Part shown: piece after piece, positions 35,530-43,292 of the stretch
Layout: each line of letters begins with the position of its first letter
Position numbering within the stretch: position 1 is the first letter of the stretch
Assembly (NCBI GenBank): GCA_000752215.1
Contig: CCFG01000004.1
Coordinates: 38,893-102,892 of the forward strand
Reading direction: 5' to 3'
Source of the DNA: a bacterium MS4
GTDB taxonomy: Bacteria > Bacillota > Clostridia > Oscillospirales > Acutalibacteraceae
Length of the DNA: 64,000 nt
Position numbers and translations under genes: made by a program
Notes under the pieces: generated by a model
What the model saw: only the letters and a program-made list of their open reading frames with translations
Databases searched by the model: none
What the model was told of the DNA's origin: nothing

Positions 35530-35649
35530 AAAGCGCACGGCAAAATTGCATATACTGCATAAAAATGCGCCTTGAGACGGCTTTTACAGCCCAATCAAGA
35601 CGCTTTTTTTGTGTACTCTTTTTAGGTAAAACTATTTTCCAACAGTCCC
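35528..35649. repeat. Dispersed hairpin element (copy B)
   Basis: The inner hairpin AAAATGCGCCTTGA (35561-35574) / TCAAGACGCTTTT (35595-35607) aligns base by base with the one near 17.57 kb. The right end ACTATTTTCCAACAGTCCC matches the right arm of copy A, while the left arm has decayed. It separates the converging glycosyltransferase and Fur-family genes and probably terminates both. Confidence 0.7.
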
Positions 35650-35650
35650 T

Positions 35651-36058
35651 TTACTGATTCTGCGCTTCCCGCGCTTTTTCACGCCGGACGCATTTGGGAC
35701 ATTTTCCGTAAATGGTAAGCGTGTGCCCCTCTATTTCATAGCCCGTGTCGTGGGCCAGCCCCTGCTCGATCCCGGTCAGGGGACAATCCTCTATCCTGAT
35801 TTTGGCACTGCATTCGGTGCAGATCAGATAATGCCCGTGATGCTCCTGCGCAATGGAGTACCGCACGATCCCGTCTCTCCAGACGTCTTTTTTAATCAGC
35901 CCGTCCCCGGCGAAGCGCTCCAGATTGCGGTAAACGGTGGAGAGGGCCAGGCTTGGATTTTCGGCCTTCAGCGCCGCAAAAATATCCTCTGCGCTCACAG
36001 GGTCGCTGCTCTGCTTCAGAATCTGCATAATGGCGCAGCGCTGTTTTGTGTTCTTCAC
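35651..36058 (-). CDS. Fur-family metalloregulator (PerR/Zur/Fur-like)
   Basis: 135 residues, a normal Fur length. It has the winged helix with recognition segment SLALSTVYRNLERFAGDGL, the HHGHYLICTECSAK metal motif and two CxxC pairs (CTEC near residue 84 and CPKC near 122) that form the structural zinc site. Whether it senses iron, zinc or peroxide is undecided. A GTG start at 36058 is supported by AAAGGG eight bases upstream; the longer frame is rejected. It is divergent from the cysteine desulfurase operon, and the two promoters overlap. Confidence 0.92.
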   Translation of the reverse strand: MKNTKQRCAIMQILKQSSDPVSAEDIFAALKAENPSLALSTVYRNLERFAGDGLIKKDVWRDGIVRYSIAQEHHGHYLICTECSAKIRIEDCPLTGIEQGLAHDTGYEIEGHTLTIYGKCPKCVRREKAREAQNQ

Positions 36059-36119
36059 CGTTTTTCCCTTTCCTCTCTGTCCCGGATACGGGTTCCGTGC
36101 CGGCATCCCGTCTTCGTTT

Positions 36120-36147
36120 ATTATAATACAAATTAATAAAAATGCAA
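36120..36147 (-). promoter_or_regulatory. Promoter of the Fur-family gene
   Basis: On the minus strand, TTGCAT (36142-36147), 16-base spacer, TATAAT (36120-36125). The AT-rich TTATTAATTTGTATTATAAT region resembles a degenerate Fur/PerR box, so autoregulation is possible. Confidence 0.65.
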
Positions 36148-36168
36148 ATCGCTTCGGGGGTGTTTTCA

Positions 36169-36197
36169 TTGCTCAAAATACATGCAAGGTGTATAAT
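36169..36197 (+). promoter_or_regulatory. Promoter of the nifS-thiI-cinA-srtB operon
   Basis: TTGCTC (36169-36174), 17-base spacer, TATAAT (36192-36197), leading to a 30-nt leader with GGAGG. It lies just upstream of the divergent Fur-family promoter. Confidence 0.75.
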
Positions 36198-36233
36198 ATA
36201 GTAATATCAATTAATGACTTGGAGGTATCCCCA

Positions 36234-37370
36234 TTGGGTGAAATATATCTTGACAATTCCTCCACCACCATGGTTTGCAGAGAGGCCGCCGACAAAGTGA
36301 TGGAGATGATGACGGACAATTACGGAAACCCCTCCAGCCTTCACACGAAGGGCTTTTACGCTGAACAAGAGCTTTCCGGCGCAAGACAGGAAATCGCCGA
36401 TCTTCTCGGCGTTTTACAAGAAGAAATCTACTTTACCTCCGGCGGGACGGAGAGCAACAACCTTGCGGTTTTCGGCGCGGCACACGCGATGCGCCGTCGT
36501 GGGAACCACATTGTAACCACGATGATAGAGCATCCGTCCGTACTCAACTCGATGGCGCAGCTTGAAAAAGAAGGGTTTGCCGTTACCTATCTGAAACCGG
36601 ACGGCAGCGGAAAAGTCAAGCCGGAGCAGGTGTTCCGCGCGGTGACGCCGCACACCGTTCTGGTCAGCATGATGTGTGTAAACAACGAGGTCGGCACCTT
36701 TCTTCCGCTGGAAGCGGTTCCCGCCGCGATTGCCGCCGCGAAGGCCCCGGCGCTTTTTCACGTCGACGCGGTACAGGCATTTGGCAAAATCCCTTTAAAA
36801 CCGGGCAGACTAAAAATTGACCTGATGAGCGTGAGCGCGCATAAAATCCACGGACCGAAGGGTGTGGGCGCGCTGTACCTGCGAAAGGGCGTACACCTCG
36901 TTCCGCGCGCCTACGGCGGCGGGCAGGAAAAAAATATCCGCCCCGGAACGGAAAGCGCCCCGCTGATCGCGGGCTTCGGCGCGGCGGTCCGGGCGCTGCC
37001 GGAACCCGGAACCCAGATGGAAGCCATGGCAAGGCTCAGCTCGTACTGCCGGCAAAGGCTGCTGGAAATCGACGGTGTCACGCTGAATTCCCCCGAAGAC
37101 GCCATCCCCTATATTGTGAATTTCTCCGCCGGCGGCGTGCGCGCGGAAACCATGCTGCACTATCTCTCCGCCAAAGAAATTTACGTTTCCTCCGGCTCCG
37201 CCTGCTCCAAAGGAAAGGCAAGCCATGTGCTGGCCGCTATGGGCCTTCCCCATGACCGGATCGCCTCCTCCCTGCGGCTCAGCTTTTCCCGCTACAATAC
37301 CCACGAGGACATTGACGAGCTGGTGAACGCTTTAAGAGAGGGGCTTTCCTCATTGACTAAAAAACCGTAA
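36234..37370 (+). CDS. Cysteine desulfurase (NifS/IscS family)
   Basis: 378 residues. PLP enzyme with IYLDNSSTTMVCREA at the N-terminus, FTSGGTESNNLAVFGAA, the PLP lysine in SVSAHKIHGPKGVGAL (near residue 200) and the catalytic cysteine loop SSGSACSKGKASHVL near residue 325. It releases sulfur from cysteine as persulfide. The start is a TTG at 36234 with GGAGG eight bases before it; the upstream ATG-initiated frame runs back through the divergent fur gene. Immediately followed by thiI, its probable sulfur acceptor. Confidence 0.94.
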   Translation: MGEIYLDNSSTTMVCREAADKVMEMMTDNYGNPSSLHTKGFYAEQELSGARQEIADLLGVLQEEIYFTSGGTESNNLAVFGAAHAMRRRGNHIVTTMIEHPSVLNSMAQLEKEGFAVTYLKPDGSGKVKPEQVFRAVTPHTVLVSMMCVNNEVGTFLPLEAVPAAIAAAKAPALFHVDAVQAFGKIPLKPGRLKIDLMSVSAHKIHGPKGVGALYLRKGVHLVPRAYGGGQEKNIRPGTESAPLIAGFGAAVRALPEPGTQMEAMARLSSYCRQRLLEIDGVTLNSPEDAIPYIVNFSAGGVRAETMLHYLSAKEIYVSSGSACSKGKASHVLAAMGLPHDRIASSLRLSFSRYNTHEDIDELVNALREGLSSLTKKP

Positions 37371-37383
37371 CAGGAGAATTTAA

Positions 37384-38559
37384 ATGGAAGAAATCATCTT
37401 AATCAAACTGGGAGAAATGGTTCTCAAGGGGCTGAACCGGAATGTGTTCGAGGCCGCCCTGATCCGGAATATCAAGCGTCGTTTGAATCCTCTGGGCGGT
37501 TTTGACGTAAAAACCGCCCAGTCGACCGTTTACGTCACCCCCCGCGAGGGAGCCGATCTGGACGCGGCTGTGGAGCGGGTTTCCAAAATATTCGGGATTG
37601 CCGCGTTTTCACGCGCCTGTGTGGTAAAAAAAGAGATGAACGCCATTCTGGAGGCGTCCGCCGAATACCTGAAGCCGGAGCTGCTGGCCGCGAAAAGCTT
37701 CAAGGTGGAAACAAAGCGCGCCGATAAGATTTTTCCGCTGAAATCGCCGGAGATTTCCGCACAGGTGGGCGAATACCTGCTGGAACGGTACCCACACCTC
37801 TGTGTCGACGTACACGACCCCGACATTACCGTGCGGGTGGAGGTACGCGATTTCGGGGCTTACGTTCACGGACCCGCACTGAAAGGTGCGGGCGGAATCC
37901 CGGTGGGCACCGGCGGAAACGCCGCCATCCTGATCAGCGGCGGAATCGACAGCCCTGTCGCCGCGTGGACGATGGCAAAGCGTGGTCTGGAGCTGACCGC
38001 CGTCCACTTTGCCAGCCCGCCGTACACCAGCGAGCGCGCGGAGCAGAAGGTGCACCGGCTGCTGGCCCGCGTCGGCGAATACTCCGGCAGAATGAACCTG
38101 TTTACCGTTCCGTTCGCAAAGGTGCAGGAGGAAATCATGGCGAAATGCCCGGAGGACCTGTTCACCCTGATCATGCGGCGGTTTATGATGCGGATCGGCG
38201 AAAAAATCGCCCGCAGGGAAAGCTGTTCCGCACTGATTACCGGTGAAAGTCTGGGCCAGGTGGCGAGCCAGACCCTGCAGGCCATTGTCTGCACCGATCA
38301 GGCCTCCGAGATGCCGGTCCTGCGTCCGCTGATCGGAATGGACAAGTTGGAAATCATTGAAATTTCGCGCAGGATCAATACCTTTGACATCTCCATAGAG
38401 CCGTTTGAGGACTGCTGCACCGTGTTCACGCCGAAGCATCCGCGCACACAGCCCAAGCTTCCGGAGCTTCTGGAAGCGGAACAGGCGCTGGACTGCGAAA
38501 GCCTGATCGAGGAATGTGTCCAAAACGCCGTACTTACAAAAATCTATCCGAATCAATAG
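37384..38559 (+). CDS. thiI: tRNA 4-thiouridine synthase ThiI
   Basis: 391 residues. N-terminal ferredoxin-like and THUMP domains (residues 1-165) precede the PP-loop ATPase with ILISGGIDSPVAAW near residue 180. The C-terminal rhodanese domain of E. coli ThiI is absent, as in most Firmicutes, where a dedicated cysteine desulfurase delivers sulfur directly; that partner is encoded 13 bases upstream. It forms s4U8 in tRNA and may serve thiamine synthesis. AGGAG precedes the ATG. Confidence 0.96.
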   Translation: MEEIILIKLGEMVLKGLNRNVFEAALIRNIKRRLNPLGGFDVKTAQSTVYVTPREGADLDAAVERVSKIFGIAAFSRACVVKKEMNAILEASAEYLKPELLAAKSFKVETKRADKIFPLKSPEISAQVGEYLLERYPHLCVDVHDPDITVRVEVRDFGAYVHGPALKGAGGIPVGTGGNAAILISGGIDSPVAAWTMAKRGLELTAVHFASPPYTSERAEQKVHRLLARVGEYSGRMNLFTVPFAKVQEEIMAKCPEDLFTLIMRRFMMRIGEKIARRESCSALITGESLGQVASQTLQAIVCTDQASEMPVLRPLIGMDKLEIIEISRRINTFDISIEPFEDCCTVFTPKHPRTQPKLPELLEAEQALDCESLIEECVQNAVLTKIYPNQ

Positions 38560-38572
38560 CGGGGGAAAAAGA

Positions 38573-39844
38573 ATGAACGCTGAAATTATTTCCGTAGGAA
38601 CCGAGCTTCTGCTCGGCCATACAATCAACACCGACGCCTCCTTTGTCGCGAGGGAGCTTTCCACCATCGGCGTCAACCTTCTGTTCGCGGGAACCGTGGG
38701 CGACAATGTCTCACGGCTGAAGGAAGCGCTGGAAAGCGCGCTTCGCCGCAGCGACCTTGTCATCACCACCGGGGGTCTGGGGCCCACCGGCGACGACCTG
38801 ACCAAAGAAACCATCGCGGAAACCGCGGGCAAAAAGCTGGTGCTGCATCAGGAAAGCCTGGACAGGATCGTCCGCTATTTCAAAGGAAGGGTGCTGGGCG
38901 AAACACAGAAAAAGCAGGCGCTGCTTCCCGAGGGCTGCACCGTGTTCCCCAACGACCACGGCACCGCGCCGGGCTGCGGCTTTGAAACCGACGCAGGCAA
39001 AATCATCATCATGTTGCCCGGCCCGCCGTCCGAGCTGATTCCCATGCTGAAAAACTACGCGATCCCCTATCTGACAAAGGGCGGGCAGGCAGTGATCGTT
39101 TCCAGAATCGTCCGCGTGTTCGGCTTGGGGGAAGGTTTTGTCGCGGAAAAAATCCCTGACCTGACGGACTGTGCCAATCCGACGGCGGCGACCTACGCCA
39201 AGGACGGCGAAATGTTCGTGCGCGTCACCGCCCGTGCGGAAAATCAGGAAACAGCACAGGCCATGTGCGCCCCCGTTGTGGAAGAGCTCAAAAACCGTTT
39301 TCACGAGTTTATTTACGGAATCGACGTGGAAAGCCTGGAAGAAGTCGTGGTCACGGAGCTCGGCAAGCGCGGCCTTCACCTTGCCACCGCGGAGTCCTGC
39401 ACCGGCGGCCTGCTCGCCAAGCGCATCACGGATATCGCGGGCGCGAGCAAGGTCTTTCAGATGGGCGCCGTCACCTACGCGAATGAGATCAAGACGCTTC
39501 TGCTCGGCGTGCCGGAATCCACCCTGAAGCAGTACGGCGCCGTCAGCGAGCAGACCGCGCGCGCGATGGCCGAGGGGGTCCGGGCGAAATCCGGCAGCGA
39601 GCTGGGCATCGGCATCACCGGAATCGCGGGGCCGGACGGCGGAACGCCGGAAAAGCCCGTCGGCCTGATTTACATTGCTTTCTGTGACGGGGAACATACC
39701 TGGGTGCGCAAAATGCAGCACGGCGCTTCCAAGGGACGCGAATACCTGCGCTGGCTCGCCGCCTCCAACGCGCTGGACATGGTGCGCCGCTATCTGACGG
39801 GCTGCGGAGGGCTGGAAGAAGCCGCCTACGCGAAAAAAATATAA
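38573..39844 (+). CDS. cinA: CinA family protein (damage-inducible / nicotinamide-nucleotide amidase)
   Basis: 423 residues. N-terminal MoCF-like domain (IISVGTELLLGHTIN, TTGGLGPTGDDLTKE, IIIMLPGPPSELIPML) fused to the C-terminal PncC-type domain (TAESCTGGLLAKRITDIAGAS and GITGIAGPDGGTPEKPVGL). The protein hydrolyses ADP-ribose-type or NMN substrates in pyridine nucleotide recycling. The ATG at 38573 follows GGGGG; a 19-codon extension overlapping thiI is rejected. Third gene of the operon. Confidence 0.95.
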   Translation: MNAEIISVGTELLLGHTINTDASFVARELSTIGVNLLFAGTVGDNVSRLKEALESALRRSDLVITTGGLGPTGDDLTKETIAETAGKKLVLHQESLDRIVRYFKGRVLGETQKKQALLPEGCTVFPNDHGTAPGCGFETDAGKIIIMLPGPPSELIPMLKNYAIPYLTKGGQAVIVSRIVRVFGLGEGFVAEKIPDLTDCANPTAATYAKDGEMFVRVTARAENQETAQAMCAPVVEELKNRFHEFIYGIDVESLEEVVVTELGKRGLHLATAESCTGGLLAKRITDIAGASKVFQMGAVTYANEIKTLLLGVPESTLKQYGAVSEQTARAMAEGVRAKSGSELGIGITGIAGPDGGTPEKPVGLIYIAFCDGEHTWVRKMQHGASKGREYLRWLAASNALDMVRRYLTGCGGLEEAAYAKKI

Positions 39845-39876
39845 AATATCCCGAAAGGAAACAAGGGGGTGCCGCC

Positions 39877-40917
39877 ATGAAACCGCAAAACGGAGAACAC
39901 ACGAAAAAAAGTCTTCCTTTTTACCGCGTTCTGCTGCCCTGGAAGGGGGACGGCAAAAAGCTGATTCTTTATAAGACCGTCTGCCTGATCGCCGTCTGCG
40001 TTTTTCTCGGCTGCGCCCTTTATCTGGTCTGGGACCTTGTCGTCCTGCCCGCCGCCGCGGATACGGAGCAGCAGGATATCAAAAGCGTGTATTACGCCGA
40101 AAGCTCCGAAACGCCGGACGCGGGGGACGATTCGCCCGTGTCCTCCACCCCGCCGGAACGCGACGGACAGGGGCGGCTGATCCGGTTTCTTGAGCTGCAG
40201 AAAATCAACCCGTCCATTGTGGGCTGGATCAAGGTTCCCGGCACCGTCATCGACCTGCCGGTTCTGCAGGCCGACGCAAAGGACCCGGAATTTTACCTGA
40301 CACACGACTACCGCGACCGGTACTCCGGATACGGAAGCGTCTTTGCGGACGCGCACTGCTCCGTGGAAAAAGGAAAATCCCGCAGCATCGTCCTTTATGG
40401 GCACTCGCTCAATTCGGGGCGGATGTTTACGCAGCTGGACCGGTACAAATCGCTGGATTTTTACAAAAAGAACCCGGTATTTACCTTTGATACGGTCGAC
40501 AGCCAGTCGCAGTGGAAGGTCATTTCCGTTTTTCTGACCAACACCCTGCCGGAACAGGGCAAGCTGTTCAATTACATGAAAACGGATTTCCAGGACGACA
40601 GCGATTTCCTGAATTTCGTTTATCAGATGCGGATACGGTCCCTTTACAACACCGGCGTCGGCTTCAACAAGGACGACAGCATCGTGCTGCTTTCTACCTG
40701 TTCCTACGAGTTCAAGGATTTCAGGGAAGTCGTGGTCGCCCGCAAAGTCCGCGACGGCGAAAGCAGCGAGGTGGACGTTTCCAGAGCTTCGTACAACGGC
40801 AAAACGGTGTACCCGGACTGCTGGTATGCAAAGAACGGCGGAAAAAAGCCGGTCTGGCCGGATACCTATGAAGAGGCCGTCAAAAAGAATCTTTTATCGT
40901 GGGGGGAAGGAATATGA
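39877..40917 (+). CDS. srtB: Class B sortase
   Basis: 346 residues. A cytoplasmic N-tail, a transmembrane helix (CLIAVCVFLGCALYLVWDLV, about residues 40-60), a linker, then the sortase domain with the catalytic His in IVLYGHSLNSG (near residue 172), Cys in LLSTCSYEF (near 272) and Arg in VVVARKVR. SrtB enzymes anchor a few substrates, often heme-uptake or pilus proteins, to peptidoglycan. No protein in the window carries an NPQTN- or LPXTG-like sorting signal. It overlaps the next gene by four bases. Confidence 0.93.
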   Translation: MKPQNGEHTKKSLPFYRVLLPWKGDGKKLILYKTVCLIAVCVFLGCALYLVWDLVVLPAAADTEQQDIKSVYYAESSETPDAGDDSPVSSTPPERDGQGRLIRFLELQKINPSIVGWIKVPGTVIDLPVLQADAKDPEFYLTHDYRDRYSGYGSVFADAHCSVEKGKSRSIVLYGHSLNSGRMFTQLDRYKSLDFYKKNPVFTFDTVDSQSQWKVISVFLTNTLPEQGKLFNYMKTDFQDDSDFLNFVYQMRIRSLYNTGVGFNKDDSIVLLSTCSYEFKDFREVVVARKVRDGESSEVDVSRASYNGKTVYPDCWYAKNGGKKPVWPDTYEEAVKKNLLSWGEGI

Positions 40918-41411
40918 ACGCGGGACTGATTTTTTATTTTGCGCACAGGACCCTGCGCTGTCAGAATAAAATAGAGGAAGCGCTCCGTTTTTACGGGTCG
41001 GGTATCGCTGACGTGAAAATCTGCGCCAAGAAGACGGACCTCAGCTCCACTATGGCGCGCCTTCTGCGGACGCTCCCTGCCGTCTTTGTGGTCGGTGACT
41101 CGCCCGAAAGCATGCCAGACTGCGCGCCGCCGCTTTTCAAAATCCTGCATATTCCCGTCGGCAGGTCCGGGGAACCGAAAGGCGTTCTGCGCCTGAACGG
41201 TAAGGATAAAACCGGCTATCTGATCGAAAGCCTCAATCAAGCGATCGTCGTGCTGCCGGACGTGCCGGAGGAGCTCTCGCAAATGCTTCCGGCCGCCTGT
41301 GAACGGCTTGCACTGAAATTCGGGCTGACGGGAGAGTTCCCTTCCGATAACCGCGAGCCGTTCGAAGAAATGGTCGAGAATTCCATGAAGACTTTTAACC
41401 CGGGGGTTTAA
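40914..41411 (+). CDS. Uncharacterised protein with a CinA/MoCF-like motif
   Basis: 165 residues, no signal peptide, no family recognised with certainty. The segment AIVVLPDVPEELSQML near residue 118 aligns with the MoCF signature of CinA in the same operon (LPGPPSELIPML), and the preceding GRSGEPKGVLRLNGKDKTGYLI is also reminiscent of that fold; the catalytic TTGGLGPT motif is missing. It may be a degenerate molybdopterin-binding-like domain, which is inference. The ATG follows GGGGGGAAGG inside the end of srtB, and the serine hydrolase starts four bases after its stop. Confidence 0.75.
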   Translation: MNAGLIFYFAHRTLRCQNKIEEALRFYGSGIADVKICAKKTDLSSTMARLLRTLPAVFVVGDSPESMPDCAPPLFKILHIPVGRSGEPKGVLRLNGKDKTGYLIESLNQAIVVLPDVPEELSQMLPAACERLALKFGLTGEFPSDNREPFEEMVENSMKTFNPGV

Positions 41412-41415
41412 ATCC

Positions 41416-43221
41416 ATGTTGGATCTGCTGTCCCAGATGAAAACCGTTGATCTGGTCATAAAATTTGTCCGCGGCGATATGCGGCGCATCACGCCGTACC
41501 CGTTTCAGCCGCAAAAGAAAAAGAATACTCCGAAAACCGATTTCGGCGGGATTCCCGCCTCCACACCGGAGGACGAGGGGATTCCCAGCGAATATATCGA
41601 GCAGTTTTTTGAGGAGCTTGCCGCCTCCCCCGCCATCCGTCCGCACAGCGTGATGCTGCTGCGGCACGGAAAGCTGATTGCGCAGGGCAGCTTCAAGCCC
41701 TATTCCCCCGCGTATCCGCACATGATGTTTTCCCTTTCCAAAAGTGTTACCGGCATGGCGGTGGGGATCGCCATGGAGGAGGGCCTGCTTTCCCTTGACG
41801 AAAAGGTCATCGACATCTTCCCCGAAAAGGGCGTCATGTTCCGCAGTCCCAGAATCAACAGCATCACCGTCCGTCACCTGCTGAACATGACCAGCGGCAT
41901 CAAGTTTAATGAGGCCGGTTCCTTTGTGGAAAGGGACTGGGTGAGGGCTTTCCTGACATCGGACTGCATTTTCGAGCCCGGAAGCGAATTCAGCTACAAC
42001 AGCATGAATTCCTACCTGCTCAGCGCCATCGTGCGTAAAAAAACCGGTATGGGGCTGGTGGAGTACCTGACCCCGCGGCTTTTTGCTCCGCTGGGGATTG
42101 AGGATGCGGACTGGGAAACCTGCCCGCTGGGAATCGAAAAGGGCGGCTGGGGGCTTTCCCTGCATATCGCTGATATGGCAAAGCTCGGCCAGCTTTATCT
42201 GCAGGGCGGCCGCTGGGACGTCGGCGGCGAAACACGGCAGCTCATCCCGGAGGAATGGATTCGGGAATCGACCAAAGTGCAGACCCCGTCCCGCGAAAAC
42301 AGCCATCCGGTCGGCTACGGGTATCAGGTATGGGATTTCCACGCGACGGACGCATACCAGTACAACGGCGTATTCGGCCAGTACGTCATCGTCCTTCCGA
42401 AGCGCGACATGGTAGTGGCTATCACAAGCGGAAGCCAGAACCTGTTTTCCGACGTTTCCATCGAAACGGTGGAAACCTATTTCGGCGACGGCGCGAAAAA
42501 GATTTTCGACCATCCTTTACCCCGGAACATCCGCGCGCTCCGCGCGCTGAAAAGCAGGCTGGACAGCCTGTACGCAGTCCCCGAAACGGCGCCCGGGCCC
42601 CGGAAATCCAATCCGTTCCACACGTTCCTGCAAAGATTTTTTCCCTCGAAAGCCGAGGAACTGCCTTTGCTCGCCGCGGGAATCGACAAACAGGAGTACC
42701 GGCTGGGCAGCAGCTACGGAACGCTGCTCCCGCTTATTCTGCAGTGCGTGACCAATAATTTTTCCGGGGGGATCACTCGCGTTTCCTTTTCCTTTGAACC
42801 CGGCCTGTGCAGGATCACGATGTACGACGGGACGGACGAAAACGTAATTACAGCCGGGCTGGACGGTGTTCCCCGCCGCAGCGACGTAACGCTGAACGGC
42901 GATGTTTACACGGTGGGTGCGACGGCAAAGCTGACAACAGACGAAGAGGACCGCACGGTCATGCTCCTTTACCTCTCCTATATTGAAACACCCAGTCTGC
43001 GCGTGATGAAATTCATCTTCTACGGGGAAAAGCTTCTCATCCGTTTTTACGAGCACCCCACCGTGGAGGCCGCGACAAAAATGCTGTTCGGTCTGGTCGG
43101 GGGAAGCGGAAACTCCATCGACAAGATGCTGATCGACGCCATTTCGCAGGAGCGCATGGCCGCCCGGGTGGACAATATCATGATGCCCCGCGCAAAGGGC
43201 ACCGTGTTTGATAAAACATAA
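41416..43221 (+). CDS. Serine hydrolase, beta-lactamase/DD-peptidase family
   Basis: 601 residues. The class C beta-lactamase-like domain has the nucleophile Ser in MMFSLSKSVTGMAVG (SxxK, near residue 112), the Tyr motif in FSYNSMNSYLL (YxN type, near 198) and a later HxG-like region. No secretion signal is evident, which is odd for a penicillin-recognising enzyme, so it may be a cytoplasmic esterase or peptidase. The last 200 residues form a beta-rich extension of unknown role. Final gene of the operon, before a terminator. Confidence 0.88.
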   Translation: MLDLLSQMKTVDLVIKFVRGDMRRITPYPFQPQKKKNTPKTDFGGIPASTPEDEGIPSEYIEQFFEELAASPAIRPHSVMLLRHGKLIAQGSFKPYSPAYPHMMFSLSKSVTGMAVGIAMEEGLLSLDEKVIDIFPEKGVMFRSPRINSITVRHLLNMTSGIKFNEAGSFVERDWVRAFLTSDCIFEPGSEFSYNSMNSYLLSAIVRKKTGMGLVEYLTPRLFAPLGIEDADWETCPLGIEKGGWGLSLHIADMAKLGQLYLQGGRWDVGGETRQLIPEEWIRESTKVQTPSRENSHPVGYGYQVWDFHATDAYQYNGVFGQYVIVLPKRDMVVAITSGSQNLFSDVSIETVETYFGDGAKKIFDHPLPRNIRALRALKSRLDSLYAVPETAPGPRKSNPFHTFLQRFFPSKAEELPLLAAGIDKQEYRLGSSYGTLLPLILQCVTNNFSGGITRVSFSFEPGLCRITMYDGTDENVITAGLDGVPRRSDVTLNGDVYTVGATAKLTTDEEDRTVMLLYLSYIETPSLRVMKFIFYGEKLLIRFYEHPTVEAATKMLFGLVGGSGNSIDKMLIDAISQERMAARVDNIMMPRAKGTVFDKT

Positions 43222-43256
43222 AAGCGACGGGACCGGTTCGGTTCCGCCGCTTTTAT
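43218..43256. terminator. Terminator closing the nifS-to-hydrolase operon
   Basis: AAAAGCG-CGGGACC pairs with GGTTCCG-CGCTTTT, followed by TAT. It sits at the end of the serine hydrolase gene, with htrA converging from the right. Confidence 0.75.
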
Positions 43257-43263
43257 GAAAGAA

Positions 43264-43290
43264 GGGAGTATTATGAAAAAGTTGCTGTAA
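43264..43290 (+). pseudogene. Five-codon start-site remnant (MKKLL then stop) with strong SD
   Basis: GGGAG (43264-43268) is followed by ATG at 43273 and the codons for MKKLL, then TAA at 43288. MKKLL is a typical beginning of a secreted or lipoprotein gene. The position immediately after a terminator and three bases before the htrA stop suggests the leftover 5' end of a deleted gene. It is too short to be a functional protein. Confidence 0.4.
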
Positions 43291-43292
43291 AC

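Noticed and set aside
35937..36233. N-terminal extension of the cysteine desulfurase
   Set aside because: It covers the antisense of the Fur-family gene and both promoters; GGAGG sets the TTG at 36234.
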